64,000 nucleotides of DNA. Origin: Pseudomonadota bacterium. GTDB lineage: Bacteria; Pseudomonadota; Gammaproteobacteria; Xanthomonadales; Xanthomonadaceae. Below the pieces are notes generated by a model, which was given only the letters and a program-made list of their open reading frames with translations, did no database searches and was not told the origin of the DNA. Made by a program: the position numbers and the translations under genes. Within the stretch, counting starts at the first letter, position 1; each line of letters begins with the position of its first letter. Positions 44,533 through 53,492 of this stretch are shown here, in pieces. The DNA lies in assembly GCA_018242425.1 (NCBI GenBank), contig JAFEBX010000009.1:124001-188000 (forward strand), read 5' to 3'.

Positions 44533-45677
44533 AGCTGTTTTCCGAGGTCGATCAGGAGGGCGATGCGTTCACGCAGGGCGTGGGCGTCACCGGGGGGCGG
44601 GGCTTGCAAGGCACGCTGGATGATGGCGGCAGGGACGCCGGTGGTTGCGGCGATCATTTCCGCCTGCAACGCATCAGGCTGGGTGGCGGCGACGGGATCG
44701 CGCCGGCGCAGTTTCGCGATGAAGCGCGCGCGCACCGCCTGGTACAGCAGGTCGCCGCGACGGAAGCGCCACAGCAATTCGCCGGACGCGGTGACGTGTT
44801 CGATCAGCGAGCGACGCTGGCGCACGTGCCCGGGCAACAGCGGCCCCACGCGTTGCGTGCGCCACCACAGCCATGCAACCAGCGCCAGCAATGCCGGTGC
44901 CCACGCCATCCAGCCCTTGCGCCCGATCACCAGCCACATCGATGGCAGGCCGGGCTCGTAGATGAGATGGAACGTACCGTGTCCATCGTTGGGCGCCAGC
45001 AGTTGCGCGATGAGCCAAGCGCTCACCGGCGATTCGATGCTGTTGCGCCCGATCGGCTGCATCGACGACAGCACATCGACCGAACCCTTGCCATGCGCGA
45101 TCCGCGCCATCACCCAGCCTCCGGCGGGATCGTGCAGCCCGAACACCGGCGCACCCTGCGACAGATCGAAACGCGGGTTGTAGCAGAACATCTTTTCCGC
45201 TTTCGTCGCGCCGGGCACGGTGAAACGCAGGCAGCCGTCACTGGCATCGTCATCACCGCGCTTGCGTGGTTGCACGCCGAGGATTTCGGTGAGCGTCGGC
45301 TCGCCGCCGTCACGATTGAGGTCGGCATCGCCCTGCGGCAGGGCCACCACCAGATGGCCGCCGCCCTCGACCCAGTCGAGCAGGTCATAGGTTTCGTCGG
45401 CCTGCAGGCCGAGCGTGTCCTGCAGCATCACCACGGTGTCGCGCTCGCCCAGCGGCGTCAGCTCCATCTGCAAGCGGCGGCGCGATTGCGCGCTGCGACC
45501 GCTCGCCTGCAAGGCCTTCTGCAACGGATAGAGGCGATTCCACGTCGCTTCGCCGCGCACCGGCTGGTCGACCCATTCGGTGACGCGATGCATGCCGTGG
45601 AACCACCACGCCACCAGCGCCGCGACCACGAGGGCTCCGGCCACGCTCAACGCGATGCCGCGACCGCGCGCGCTCAT
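44529..45677 (-). CDS. DUF4350 domain membrane protein
   Basis: 382 residues. One N-terminal helix (GIALSVAGALVVAALVAWWF) and a second near residue 275 (ALLALVAWLWWRTQ), with an exported or extracytoplasmic segment between. DLLDWVEGGGHLVVALPQGDADL is the DUF4350/GATase-like core. Function unknown, but it is a constant member of DUF4129-DUF4350-MoxR-DUF58 operons. The start at 45677 overlaps the stop of the DUF4129 gene; an in-frame extension upstream is within that gene. Confidence 0.82.
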   Translation of the reverse strand: MSARGRGIALSVAGALVVAALVAWWFHGMHRVTEWVDQPVRGEATWNRLYPLQKALQASGRSAQSRRRLQMELTPLGERDTVVMLQDTLGLQADETYDLLDWVEGGGHLVVALPQGDADLNRDGGEPTLTEILGVQPRKRGDDDASDGCLRFTVPGATKAEKMFCYNPRFDLSQGAPVFGLHDPAGGWVMARIAHGKGSVDVLSSMQPIGRNSIESPVSAWLIAQLLAPNDGHGTFHLIYEPGLPSMWLVIGRKGWMAWAPALLALVAWLWWRTQRVGPLLPGHVRQRRSLIEHVTASGELLWRFRRGDLLYQAVRARFIAKLRRRDPVAATQPDALQAEMIAATTGVPAAIIQRALQAPPPGDAHALRERIALLIDLGKQL

Positions 45678-47263
45678 CGCGACCATCCGAAGCTGTTGGC
45701 CAATCCCGACACCAGGCCATCGAACTCGGCGTCTTCCGGCAAGCGATGCGCATAGGCGGCGTACTGCCAGGCGCGCACCAGCGCACGGAAGCGCGTGCGG
45801 TCTTCTTCCCCGGGCAACCGCTGCGACGCGCGCAGGCATTCCGCTTCGGTTGCGCCGGGCACCAGCAGGACCTGCGTGCGCGCGACCATCGATTCGACGC
45901 CGGCGCGGTACAGCAGAGCCATCGCCTGGCGACGCGCGCCCGTCGCCCACAACTTGCGCACCGCGGTCGCGATGTCATCGGGCAATGCCTCGGGGACTTC
46001 GACATCTTCGATCGCGATGTCGCTGGCGCGACGCCGCGCCGCGCCACGGCTGCTCCACTGCGGCCATGCGCGCGCCAGCCACCACGCCAGCAAGCCGACG
46101 ATCGCGGCAACGATCGTCCACGCGACCACTTGCCCGATCGTGCCCAGCCCGCGCGCGAACGCGCGCAGCCATTCCGGCAGGTTCCAGTCGCGCGCCTGTT
46201 GCGGCGTCGGCTTGCGGATCGGCTCCCAGCGCGTGATCTGCTTGCGCGGATGCAACTCGGGATCGTCCTTCAGTTTCACCAGGGCATCGCGCAGTGATTG
46301 CTGCTGCGGCTGCAGCGGTCCCGCAGCCGCTTCCAGCGGCTGCGCCGGCGCCAGTTTCTGCTGGCCACCGCCGGCGGTTCCGTGCACCGCGTTCTGCGGA
46401 TTCGCGGGTTGGCCATGCACGGTGTTTTGCGGATTGGCCTGCGCATGCAGGACGCGCGGCATGAACGCGATGCATGCGACCACCAGCGCGGCACCCGCCA
46501 GTCGCTGCAGGCGCGCACGCATCCGGCGCAATGCGATCTCCACGTCCCAGGCTTCCAGTTCGGTGCGGCGATTGAGATAGAGACCGAATCCGGCGCCGAC
46601 ATAGAACGGCTCGACCAGCGTGGTCGCCAGCCACGCCAGCGCGTTGTAGGCCAGTGCCATGCCCGGCGTGAATCCGGCCTGCAGGTTCTGCATCGCGCCG
46701 GCCCAGGTCTGCGGCAGGAATTCCGGCGGCACGAACATCCCCACCAGCAGGATCGGCGCCAGCATCAACGCCATTTCGAAATTCACGCACACCAGCGTCA
46801 GCGCCGCCGCGTGGCCGCTGGCGCGCGCACCGATCACGCGCCGGCGTTCGCGACGCTGCGTGGCATCACCACCTTCGAGCAGATCGACCGGCAGGTTGAG
46901 CGAGCGCGCCGGACCCAGGCGACGCCAGAAGAGATAGTCGAGCATCGGGCGCGGCAGGCCCCACTTCAATTGCGCGCGCAAGGTGTCGCGCACGTCGGGC
47001 ACGTCGCCGAAGACCGCGCGCGACAACACGTGCAGGACCACGCGATCGAACAGTGGCTTCAACCACCACATCACCATCAGCGCCCACCACGCGTGGTCGA
47101 AGATCCAGCCGAGCGCGTTCACCACCGCGAATACCGGCAGCGTCAACGCCAGCCACGGTTTCCACACCGCGCCGGCATTGCGGCGGACCAGCGCGCTGCC
47201 GAGTTCCATCGCTTCCCACGCCGAGCGCGGGCGCAACACCACGGCGATGCGTTCAATCTGCAC
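45674..47263 (-). CDS. DUF4129 domain membrane protein
   Basis: 529 residues. Several hydrophobic segments in residues 40-280, a Pro/Gln/Ala-rich linker, a further helix near residue 385, and a C-terminal domain (about 420-529) with VRKLWATGARRQAMALLYRAGVESM typical of DUF4129. It starts with GTG at 47263, chosen because GGAGG at 47276-47272 is 8 nt upstream and the sequence VQIERIAVVLR matches the family start; a GTG at 47290 is less likely. It overlaps the SpoIIM-like gene by 11 nt. Probably cooperates with MoxR. Confidence 0.82.
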   Translation of the reverse strand: MQIERIAVVLRPRSAWEAMELGSALVRRNAGAVWKPWLALTLPVFAVVNALGWIFDHAWWALMVMWWLKPLFDRVVLHVLSRAVFGDVPDVRDTLRAQLKWGLPRPMLDYLFWRRLGPARSLNLPVDLLEGGDATQRRERRRVIGARASGHAAALTLVCVNFEMALMLAPILLVGMFVPPEFLPQTWAGAMQNLQAGFTPGMALAYNALAWLATTLVEPFYVGAGFGLYLNRRTELEAWDVEIALRRMRARLQRLAGAALVVACIAFMPRVLHAQANPQNTVHGQPANPQNAVHGTAGGGQQKLAPAQPLEAAAGPLQPQQQSLRDALVKLKDDPELHPRKQITRWEPIRKPTPQQARDWNLPEWLRAFARGLGTIGQVVAWTIVAAIVGLLAWWLARAWPQWSSRGAARRRASDIAIEDVEVPEALPDDIATAVRKLWATGARRQAMALLYRAGVESMVARTQVLLVPGATEAECLRASQRLPGEEDRTRFRALVRAWQYAAYAHRLPEDAEFDGLVSGLANSFGWSR

Positions 47264-48287
47264 GCGTCGCGCCTCCGCGTCCGCGTCCACCCAGCAGCAA
47301 CCACGCCAGCACCAGCGACCACAGCATCGCGCCCACCGCGAACTTCACCGCCGGCGGGATCGCGCCATTCGAGGACCAGAACGCCTCGATCAATGCCGCG
47401 AGGATGAGCATCGCGAAGAAGCCCATGCTCAGTCGCGCGCCATCGAGTCCGGCGGCGATCAGGGCATCGACGCGTCGTCGTCGCCCTGGCGCGACCAGCG
47501 CCATGCCCAGTCGCAGGCCGGCGCCCCCGGAGATCACCACCGCAGTCAGTTCCGGCGCCGAATGGCCGACCACGAACGGCCAGAACGTCGAGCCCGAGCC
47601 GATCTGCTGCAAATGTCCCGCGACCGTTCCACCGATCACGCCGTTGAGGATCAGCGTGACCACGGTGCCGATCGCGAACAGGATGCCGGTGGCGAACGCG
47701 CGGAAGCCGATGCTGACGTTGTTCCAGATGTAGTAGCCGAACATCCCGACGTTGGTGCTGGCCTCGCGCATTTCGTAGTGCCGGTGGTCGGTCGGGTTGT
47801 ACATCCGCTCCATCTGCGCGACCTGCGCAGGATCCATCAGCGTGTAGACCATGTCCGGCCGTTCCAGCGACAGCACGTAGCAGACCACCAGTGGCACCAC
47901 GAACAGCAGCAATGACGCCAGCATGTAACCGCGATGCGCGCGCACCAGTCGCGGAAACTGGTTGAGCACGAAATCGGCCACCGGCCGCAGGCGCGCGGCC
48001 GGCGCGCGATACAGCACGTTGTGGCCGCGCTGCATCAGGTCCTGCAGGCGATTGGTCACCGACGGGCTGTAACCGCGGCGGCGCGCCAACGCCAGGTGCT
48101 GGCAGATCCGGCGATAACGCAAGGGTACGTCTTCATCGCGCAGGCCCGTCCACGGCCTTCCCGACCAGCGCGTTTGCGGCAGTTCGCCACGTTGCTGCAA
48201 CCAGTCCTCGAACTCGCGCCATTCGTCCTGGTATCGCGCGACGAAGCGTTCCTGGCGCAGCGTGCCACCCCCGCTCACTGCACTCAT
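47253..48287 (-). CDS. Stage II sporulation protein M-like membrane protein
   Basis: 344 residues. The N-terminal third is soluble (RQERFVARYQDEWREFEDWLQQRG), followed by several transmembrane helices (from about residue 125) and the SpoIIM-like GGTVAGHLQQIGSGSTFWPFVVGHSAPELTAVVISGGAGL. The organism does not sporulate; in this operon type the SpoIIM-like protein is a regular member with unknown role. The start at 48287 is 1 nt overlapped with the RDD stop (TGATG); the longer upstream frame lies inside the RDD gene. Confidence 0.85.
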   Translation of the reverse strand: MSAVSGGGTLRQERFVARYQDEWREFEDWLQQRGELPQTRWSGRPWTGLRDEDVPLRYRRICQHLALARRRGYSPSVTNRLQDLMQRGHNVLYRAPAARLRPVADFVLNQFPRLVRAHRGYMLASLLLFVVPLVVCYVLSLERPDMVYTLMDPAQVAQMERMYNPTDHRHYEMREASTNVGMFGYYIWNNVSIGFRAFATGILFAIGTVVTLILNGVIGGTVAGHLQQIGSGSTFWPFVVGHSAPELTAVVISGGAGLRLGMALVAPGRRRRVDALIAAGLDGARLSMGFFAMLILAALIEAFWSSNGAIPPAVKFAVGAMLWSLVLAWLLLGGRGRGGATRAD

Positions 48288-48964
48288 CAGCGCCCCAGCA
48301 ACCAGTTGGCGATGCCGGCCAGGCGCACCACGCCCATCGGCCCGCGTTCGCCGGTCAACGGCTGGGCGATGTCGGCGAGTTCCTGCTGGCGTTCGGCGCT
48401 CAGTCTCGGCAGGCGTTCGGCGAAGGCGATCACCGCTTCCTGTTCGCCCGGCTGCATCGGCCACAGCGGCGTGGCGACGCCCTGCACGGTGAGATCGGCG
48501 ATGGCATGGGTCGGCGCGACGTGGATCACCAGCGTCGATGCGGCGAGATCGCCCAGCCGCCGGTTCCATGGATCGATCAGGCACGACAGCAAGCCGAAGG
48601 CGTAGAACATCGGCAGGCCATCAGCAACGCGCAACAGGTTGCGGGTGATCGAGGCCATCCATCCCACCGGCGCGCCATCGGCCGCGACCACTTTCAGGCC
48701 CAGCGCGCGCTTGCCCGGCGTCTGCCCGTGCCACAACACTTCGAACAGGATCGGATAGCCCCAGGTCATCACGAACAGCAGCACCAGCCACACGCCCGTG
48801 CCGGTCGCGCCGAGCACGGCAAGCACTATCCCGGACAGCATCACGCAGCCGAAACGAATCGCGGCATCGATCAGCCACGCCAGTGCGCGCGGCACCGGCC
48901 CCGCCGCCGGCAGGCGCAGCGCCACCCCTTCGGGCGTGTGGATTTCCCGTACGGTATCGAGCAT
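48287..48964 (-). CDS. RDD family membrane protein
   Basis: 225 residues. Three hydrophobic segments between residues about 30 and 140. The N-terminal RLPAAGPVPRALAWLIDAAIRF has the RDD Arg, and WHGQTPGKRALGLKVV closes the domain. First gene of the six-gene operon RDD-SpoIIM-DUF4129-DUF4350-MoxR-DUF58. The start at 48964 (MLDTVREIHTPEGV) is preferred; MGQSML at 48976 is an alternative. A foldback element with 27-bp inverted ends (48982-49247) covers its whole upstream region, so the operon's promoter may lie within the element. Confidence 0.85.
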   Translation of the reverse strand: MLDTVREIHTPEGVALRLPAAGPVPRALAWLIDAAIRFGCVMLSGIVLAVLGATGTGVWLVLLFVMTWGYPILFEVLWHGQTPGKRALGLKVVAADGAPVGWMASITRNLLRVADGLPMFYAFGLLSCLIDPWNRRLGDLAASTLVIHVAPTHAIADLTVQGVATPLWPMQPGEQEAVIAFAERLPRLSAERQQELADIAQPLTGERGPMGVVRLAGIANWLLGR

Positions 48965-48981
48965 CGACTGTCCCATCCCCA

Positions 48982-49247
48982 AGGGCCTGTTCCCGCTATC
49001 GGGACAGGATCATGTTGCCGTATCCGGTTGCCAGGTGGTTGTGCGTGGCGCAGCGGCAGGCAGGCCGCCTGTCCAAGCCGCGCACGGCCGCATGGCAGCC
49101 GGATGCGGCAACCCGAAGGGCCGCGCCAAGGCGCATGCGCTGCGGTGTCATCACTCGATCATTTATCGACATAAATTCACTCGTTCTTCCTTGCATCGCA
49201 TGCGCCTTGACGCGGCATGACCTGCCCCGATAGCGGGAACAGGCCCT
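48982..49247. mobile_element. MITE-like foldback element with 27-bp inverted ends
   Basis: AGGGCCTGTTCCCGCTATCG.. at 48982-49008 matches, in inverted orientation, 49221-49247 with 26 of 27 identical. The 266-bp element also has an inner inverted pair (49014-49032 with 49094-49112, 17 of 19). The centre is AT-rich (near 49160-49185), unlike its surroundings. It has no transposase and no recognised gene, and no target duplication is visible. It fills the gap of 326 bp between the RDD gene start and the gamma-carbonic anhydrase gene. Whether it is a MITE, a REP-type unit or a long structured RNA is undecided. Confidence 0.65.
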
Positions 49248-49290
49248 ACTGTGCCGCAATGTCACGATGCGTGCATGACCGCGGACGGCG

Positions 49291-49842
49291 TCATTCGCGC
49301 GGCCGGCCGGTCAGGTATTCATCCTTCAACTTGACGTAGTGGCTGGCCGAATAGAACAACGCCTCGATCTCCGCGTCCGACAGCTTGCGCACGAACTTCG
49401 CCGGGCTGCCCAGCCACATTTCGCCCGGCCCCATCACCTTGCCCGGCGCCAGCAGTGCACCCGCGCCGAGAAAGCCGTGCTTCTGGATCACGGCGCCGTC
49501 GAGCACGCACGAGCCCATGCCGACCAGGCAGGCATCCTCGACCTTGCAGGCATGGACGATCGCCTTGTGGCCGATGGTGACGTCGCTGCCGATCACGGTG
49601 GCGAATCCACCCAGCTTGGCGTGCGGGCCATCGTGGCTGACGTGGATGACGGTGCCGTCCTGGATGTTGGTGCGATCACCGATGCGGATGAAATTGACGT
49701 CGCCGCGGATCACCGTGAACGGCCACACGCCGACGTCGTCGCCCAGCTCCACGTCGCCGATCACCCGCGCGGATTCATCGATGTAGACGCGCTCGCCGAG
49801 CTTCGGCATGCGGTCGAGATAGGGGCGGACGGTGTTGCTCAT
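49291..49842 (-). CDS. Gamma carbonic anhydrase-like hexapeptide-repeat protein
   Basis: 183 residues, left-handed beta-helix with hexapeptide repeats ([22 protein letters not shown] and later [19 protein letters not shown]). Zinc ligand histidines are in VIHVSHDGP and GHKAIVHAC, typical for the YrdA/PaaY subgroup of gamma-carbonic anhydrase-like proteins; activity in this subgroup is variable. Cytoplasmic trimer expected. Its start overlaps the stop of the threonine aldolase gene by 4 nt, so they are co-expressed. Confidence 0.9.
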   Translation of the reverse strand: MSNTVRPYLDRMPKLGERVYIDESARVIGDVELGDDVGVWPFTVIRGDVNFIRIGDRTNIQDGTVIHVSHDGPHAKLGGFATVIGSDVTIGHKAIVHACKVEDACLVGMGSCVLDGAVIQKHGFLGAGALLAPGKVMGPGEMWLGSPAKFVRKLSDAEIEALFYSASHYVKLKDEYLTGRPRE

Positions 49843-50858
49843 GCTTCTGCTCCGAAAGTGCGCAATGTCGCGATGGTGCGATCGATCCCGGCGTCATCGA
49901 TGTCGCGATGGACCACCATGCGGATGCTTGGCGTGTAGCCGATCGACATGCGGATGCCGGCGGTGGCGAGCGCCTGCTTCAGCGCATCGAGGCGCGCGAC
50001 CGGCACATCGATGAAGACCATGTTGGTGTGCCGGGCATTCACCGCGAGCCCGGGCAAACCGCGCAATCCGTCGGCGAGGCGTTGCGCGCGCGCATGGTCG
50101 TCGGCCAGTTGCGCGACGTGGTGATCGAGCGCGTGCAATCCCGCCGCAGCGAGCACGCCGGCCTGGCGCAAACCACCGCCGACCATCTTGCGCCAGCGCC
50201 GCGCGCCATCGATGCGTTCGCGCGATCCCAGCAATACCGATCCCGCCGGCGCGCCCAGTCCCTTCGACAGGCACACCGACACGCTGTCGAACGATGCAAC
50301 CAGCTGTTTCGGCGCAACGCCGGCGGCAACCGCGGCATTGAACAGGCGTGCACCGTCGAGATGCAACTTCAATCCGTGGCGATCACACAGCGCGCGCATC
50401 GCCGCCGGATAGTCCAGCGGCAACGTCCGGCCCATCCAGGTGTTCTCGAGGCAGACCAGTTTCGTCCGCGCGAAATGCGGATCGACCGGCTTGATCGCGC
50501 GTTCGACGTCGGCCAGCGGCAGGCTGCCGTCCGCGGCCTGCGGAATCGGCTGCGGTTGCACCGAACCCAGCACCGCCGCGCCACCGCCTTCGTACTTGTA
50601 GGTATGCGCGTCCATGCCGACGATGTATTCGTCGCCGCGCTGGCAATGCGCCAGCATCCCGACCAGATTGGCCTGGGTTCCGGTCGGACACCACAATCCG
50701 GCTTCGAAGCCGAGATCGGCGGCCAAGCGTTCCTGCAGCGCATTCACCGTCGGGTCTTCGCCATAGACGTCGTCGCCGACTTCGGCGCGCGCCATCGCCT
50801 CGCGCATGGCGGGCGTGGGCTGGGTGACGGTGTCGCTGCGGAGGTCGATGATGTCCAT
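49839..50858 (-). CDS. ltaE: Low-specificity L-threonine aldolase
   Basis: 339 residues, PLP fold type I. Starts [22 protein letters not shown], the family opening; PLP lysine in [17 protein letters not shown] and the aspartate of [11 protein letters not shown]. It cleaves L-threonine or L-allo-threonine to glycine and acetaldehyde. The start at 50858 is the family start; an in-frame extension upstream is rejected. First of two overlapping genes; divergent from xthA, with a 74-bp shared control region. Confidence 0.95.
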   Translation of the reverse strand: MDIIDLRSDTVTQPTPAMREAMARAEVGDDVYGEDPTVNALQERLAADLGFEAGLWCPTGTQANLVGMLAHCQRGDEYIVGMDAHTYKYEGGGAAVLGSVQPQPIPQAADGSLPLADVERAIKPVDPHFARTKLVCLENTWMGRTLPLDYPAAMRALCDRHGLKLHLDGARLFNAAVAAGVAPKQLVASFDSVSVCLSKGLGAPAGSVLLGSRERIDGARRWRKMVGGGLRQAGVLAAAGLHALDHHVAQLADDHARAQRLADGLRGLPGLAVNARHTNMVFIDVPVARLDALKQALATAGIRMSIGYTPSIRMVVHRDIDDAGIDRTIATLRTFGAEA

Positions 50859-50919
50859 GACGACATCATGCCAGCATGGAGTAGCCGAGTTGGAGTCGGC
50901 CAGCATCGCCATTTCGGCC

Positions 50920-50925
50920 TACACT
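50920..50925 (+). promoter_or_regulatory. -10 box of xthA, predicted leaderless
   Basis: TACACT ends 7 nt before the xthA start codon, so transcription would begin at or just before the ATG. No Shine-Dalgarno sequence is present, which fits a leaderless message. Confidence 0.45.
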
Positions 50926-50932
50926 CGCGCAC

Positions 50933-51706
50933 ATGAAAATCGCCAGCTGGAACGTCAACTCCCTCAACGTGCGCCTGCCGCACCTGCAGCGCTGGCTGCA
51001 GGACTTCCAGCCCGACGTGGTCGGCCTGCAGGAAACCAAGCTCGAGGACGCGCGCTTCCCGCACGAGGCATTGGTCGCCGACGGTTACGACAATGTCTTC
51101 TCCGGCCAGAAGACCTACAACGGCGTCGCCCTGCTCGCGCGCGGCCACGCCATCAGCGAGGTGCAACGCGGGATCCCCGGGTTCGATGATCCGCAACAGC
51201 GCGCGATCGCCGCGACCATCAACGGCGTGCGCATCGTCGATCTCTACGTGGTCAACGGCGAGGCGGTCGGCAGCGAGAAATTCGAATACAAGATGCGCTG
51301 GCTCACCGCCGTGCGCGCGTGGCTGCAGGATGAACTGGCGCGCCATCCAAAACTGGTGGTGATGGGCGATTTCAACATCGCGCCCGCCGATCTCGACGTC
51401 CATGACCCCAAGCGCTGGAAGGACAAGATCCTGTGTTCGGTGCCGGAACGCGAAATGCTGGCGTCACTGGAATCGCTCGGCCTGCACGACAGCCTGCGCC
51501 TGCTCCATCCCGACGCCGAAAAGCAGTTCAGCTGGTGGGATTACCGGCTCGCGGCGTTCCAGCGTGGCTGGGGCCTGCGCATCGACCTGTTGCTGGTCTC
51601 GGATGCATTGAAGGATGCGGTAAGCGCGGCCGGCATCGATGTCGAACCGCGCACCTGGGAACGACCCAGCGACCACACGCCAGCCTGGGTCGAACTCAAG
51701 CTCTGA
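50933..51706 (+). CDS. xthA: Exodeoxyribonuclease III
   Basis: 257 residues, endonuclease/exonuclease/phosphatase fold. MKIASWNVNSLNVRLPHL opens the protein; metal ligand Glu in VGLQETKLED, the catalytic block VMGDFNIAP, and the final ERPSDHTPAWVEL with the active-site His. It is a base-excision repair AP endonuclease and 3'-exonuclease. The gene is convergent with the GlsB/YeaQ-like gene, whose last base is adjacent to its own, so there is no intergenic terminator. Confidence 0.96.
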   Translation: MKIASWNVNSLNVRLPHLQRWLQDFQPDVVGLQETKLEDARFPHEALVADGYDNVFSGQKTYNGVALLARGHAISEVQRGIPGFDDPQQRAIAATINGVRIVDLYVVNGEAVGSEKFEYKMRWLTAVRAWLQDELARHPKLVVMGDFNIAPADLDVHDPKRWKDKILCSVPEREMLASLESLGLHDSLRLLHPDAEKQFSWWDYRLAAFQRGWGLRIDLLLVSDALKDAVSAAGIDVEPRTWERPSDHTPAWVELKL

Positions 51707-51982
51707 TCAGCGCGCCTTGCCGCGCGTCAGCAGATTGACGATCGCGGAAAGCACGACCGCGCCGACGAGCGACCACAGCAGGCTGCCCATGTCGAACTGG
51801 CCGCTTGCGGCATTGCCGCCATGGCCGGTGATCATGCCGCCGAGCCAGCCACCAAGCAGCGAACCGACGATACCGACGATGATGTTCATCAGGATGCCCT
51901 GCTGGGCGTCACGACGCATGATGATGCTGGCCAACCAGCCGATGATGCCGCCGACAACGAGATAGATGATCCAACCAAGCAT
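51707..51982 (-). CDS. GlsB/YeaQ/YmgE family membrane protein
   Basis: 91 residues, three hydrophobic stretches rich in Gly (LGWIIYLVVGGIIGWLAS, MNIIVGIVGSLLGGWLGGMI, LLWSLVGAVVLSAIV) in the pattern of transglycosylase-associated, stress-induced proteins. Function unknown. The start at 51982 (MLGWII) is the family start; 12 more codons upstream are rejected. It is monocistronic; the upstream region carries an inverted repeat at 52071-52095. Confidence 0.88.
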   Translation of the reverse strand: MLGWIIYLVVGGIIGWLASIIMRRDAQQGILMNIIVGIVGSLLGGWLGGMITGHGGNAASGQFDMGSLLWSLVGAVVLSAIVNLLTRGKAR

Positions 51983-52070
51983 GGCCCGTTTCTCCAATAT
52001 GGGGAATGTGCGACGCAACCTTGCGCGCGCGGCCAGTGTTGGGGATCGATCGTGACGGATTTGTCCAACA

Positions 52071-52095
52071 ATACTGAATACGCTGAATTCAGTAT
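52071..52095. promoter_or_regulatory. Inverted repeat between the ligase stop and the YeaQ-like gene
   Basis: ATACTGAAT and its complement ATTCAGTAT frame a 7-nt centre 3 bp after the ligase stop and about 90 bp upstream of the YeaQ-like start. AT-rich in a GC-rich genome and without a T-run, so it may be an operator, a processing hairpin or a weak terminator. Confidence 0.35.
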
Positions 52096-52098
52096 GGT

Positions 52099-53469
52099 TC
52101 AGCGCGATGAACGCGCCCTGGCATCACGCTCGATGATGGCGTCGATCTCGGCGCGCGGGAGCTTCCCGGTTTCGTTGCGCGGCAGGGCATCGACGCGAAC
52201 GATGCGCCGCGGCAGGAAGACCGGATCACTGGAACGACGCAACACGGCAAGCATGTCTTCATCGCCCACGCTGTTTTCCGCGACAACGATCGCGATCAGG
52301 CGGCGCACGCCCTGGGCATCGGCTGCGGCCTGCGCCATCACGCCATCGCGCACGCCTGGCACCTGCTGCAGGCGCCGGGTGAGGTCGGCCAGCGACGCGC
52401 GCTTGCCGGCGATCTCAAGCAGGTCGGCACTGCGTCCACGCAGGGCGAAGCGACGGCCATCGAGTTCGACCAGGTCAGCCAGCAACACCGGCTGCGGCAA
52501 CGATTCGCGCAGCACCAGCGTGCCTTCCGCCTGCGGCTGCAGTTCCACGCCCGGCAGCAACGTCCAATCGCTTTCATGCGCGGTGCGCCGGCGCGCGATC
52601 ACGCAGGTTTCGGTGGAGCCGAACATCTCGCGCACTTCGCAGCCGTAACGGGTTTCCGCCGCCAGCGCGAGTTCCTGCGGCAACGGCGCGGTCGCGGTCA
52701 CGATCACTTTCAGTTCCGGCAATTCCACGCCCGATTCCACCAGCGCGCGCAAATGCAGCGGCGTGGTCACCAGCAAACGCGGCGCCGGCACCTGCGCCAG
52801 CGCAGCGGCGATGTCCTGCGGGAAGAACGGTCGACCCGCATGCACTGCGGCGGGCCCCACCAGCGGCAACAGCACCGACAGCTCCATGCCGTACATGTGT
52901 TGCGGCGGCACCGTCGCGACCACGCTGAACTGCTCGTCGTGGTCGAGCAGGCCATCGAGCGCGGCGACGTTCTGCGCGGTGCTGATGCGAAAGCCGGCGA
53001 AGGTCTTCGGATAGGCCATCGGCGCGCCGGTGCTGCCCGAGGTGAAGCCGATGACGAACACCGATTGCGGATCGATCAGCGGATCGTCGCCGGCGATGCC
53101 TGGTGATGCAGGATCGACATGCACGTCGACGCTGCCATTGGCCGCGGCATCGCCGATGCGGTAACTGCCGGGATGGCGCGATTGCACTTCCGCCACCACG
53201 TCTTCCGCGCGCGAAGGCGGCAGCAAGGTGACCTGGCCACGGCTGGCCGCCGCGCACAGGCCGATGATGAAGGCGTCGCGCCGTTCGCACAGGTTGATGA
53301 CATGCGTCGCCTGCGGCAGGGCCGCCGCAAGCGCACGGACGCGCGCGAGGAATTCGCCACGCGAAACGGGCACGCCATCGGGCGCGAACAGCACCGGCTG
53401 CTCGCGCGAACCATCCAGCAGCGGGCGCCTCCCGGCCCCCGCCAGCATTTGTCCTTCTATGTTCCCCAT
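52099..53469 (-). CDS. Adenylate-forming aryl-ACP ligase (XanA2-like)
   Basis: 456 residues, ANL superfamily: phosphate-binding GFTSGSTGAPMAYPKT, the ATP-binding EMFGSTETCVIARR, and the C-terminal catalytic lysine in NETGKLPR. Short for a CoA ligase (about 550). The xanthomonadin pathway needs a ligase that activates 3-hydroxybenzoate and loads it on ACP, and none lies in the main cluster 12-32 kb away; this gene, divergent from a phosphopantetheinyl transferase, is the best candidate. An o-succinylbenzoate or other acyl ligase role cannot be excluded. Confidence 0.78.
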   Translation of the reverse strand: MGNIEGQMLAGAGRRPLLDGSREQPVLFAPDGVPVSRGEFLARVRALAAALPQATHVINLCERRDAFIIGLCAAASRGQVTLLPPSRAEDVVAEVQSRHPGSYRIGDAAANGSVDVHVDPASPGIAGDDPLIDPQSVFVIGFTSGSTGAPMAYPKTFAGFRISTAQNVAALDGLLDHDEQFSVVATVPPQHMYGMELSVLLPLVGPAAVHAGRPFFPQDIAAALAQVPAPRLLVTTPLHLRALVESGVELPELKVIVTATAPLPQELALAAETRYGCEVREMFGSTETCVIARRRTAHESDWTLLPGVELQPQAEGTLVLRESLPQPVLLADLVELDGRRFALRGRSADLLEIAGKRASLADLTRRLQQVPGVRDGVMAQAAADAQGVRRLIAIVVAENSVGDEDMLAVLRRSSDPVFLPRRIVRVDALPRNETGKLPRAEIDAIIERDARARSSR

Positions 53470-53492
53470 GGCGCTTACTTTACGCTGCGGGC

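Noticed and set aside
48996..49265. Possible small genes inside the foldback element
   Set aside because: Open frames of up to 89 codons exist in both directions, but they are made of the repeat itself and show no ribosome site or domain.
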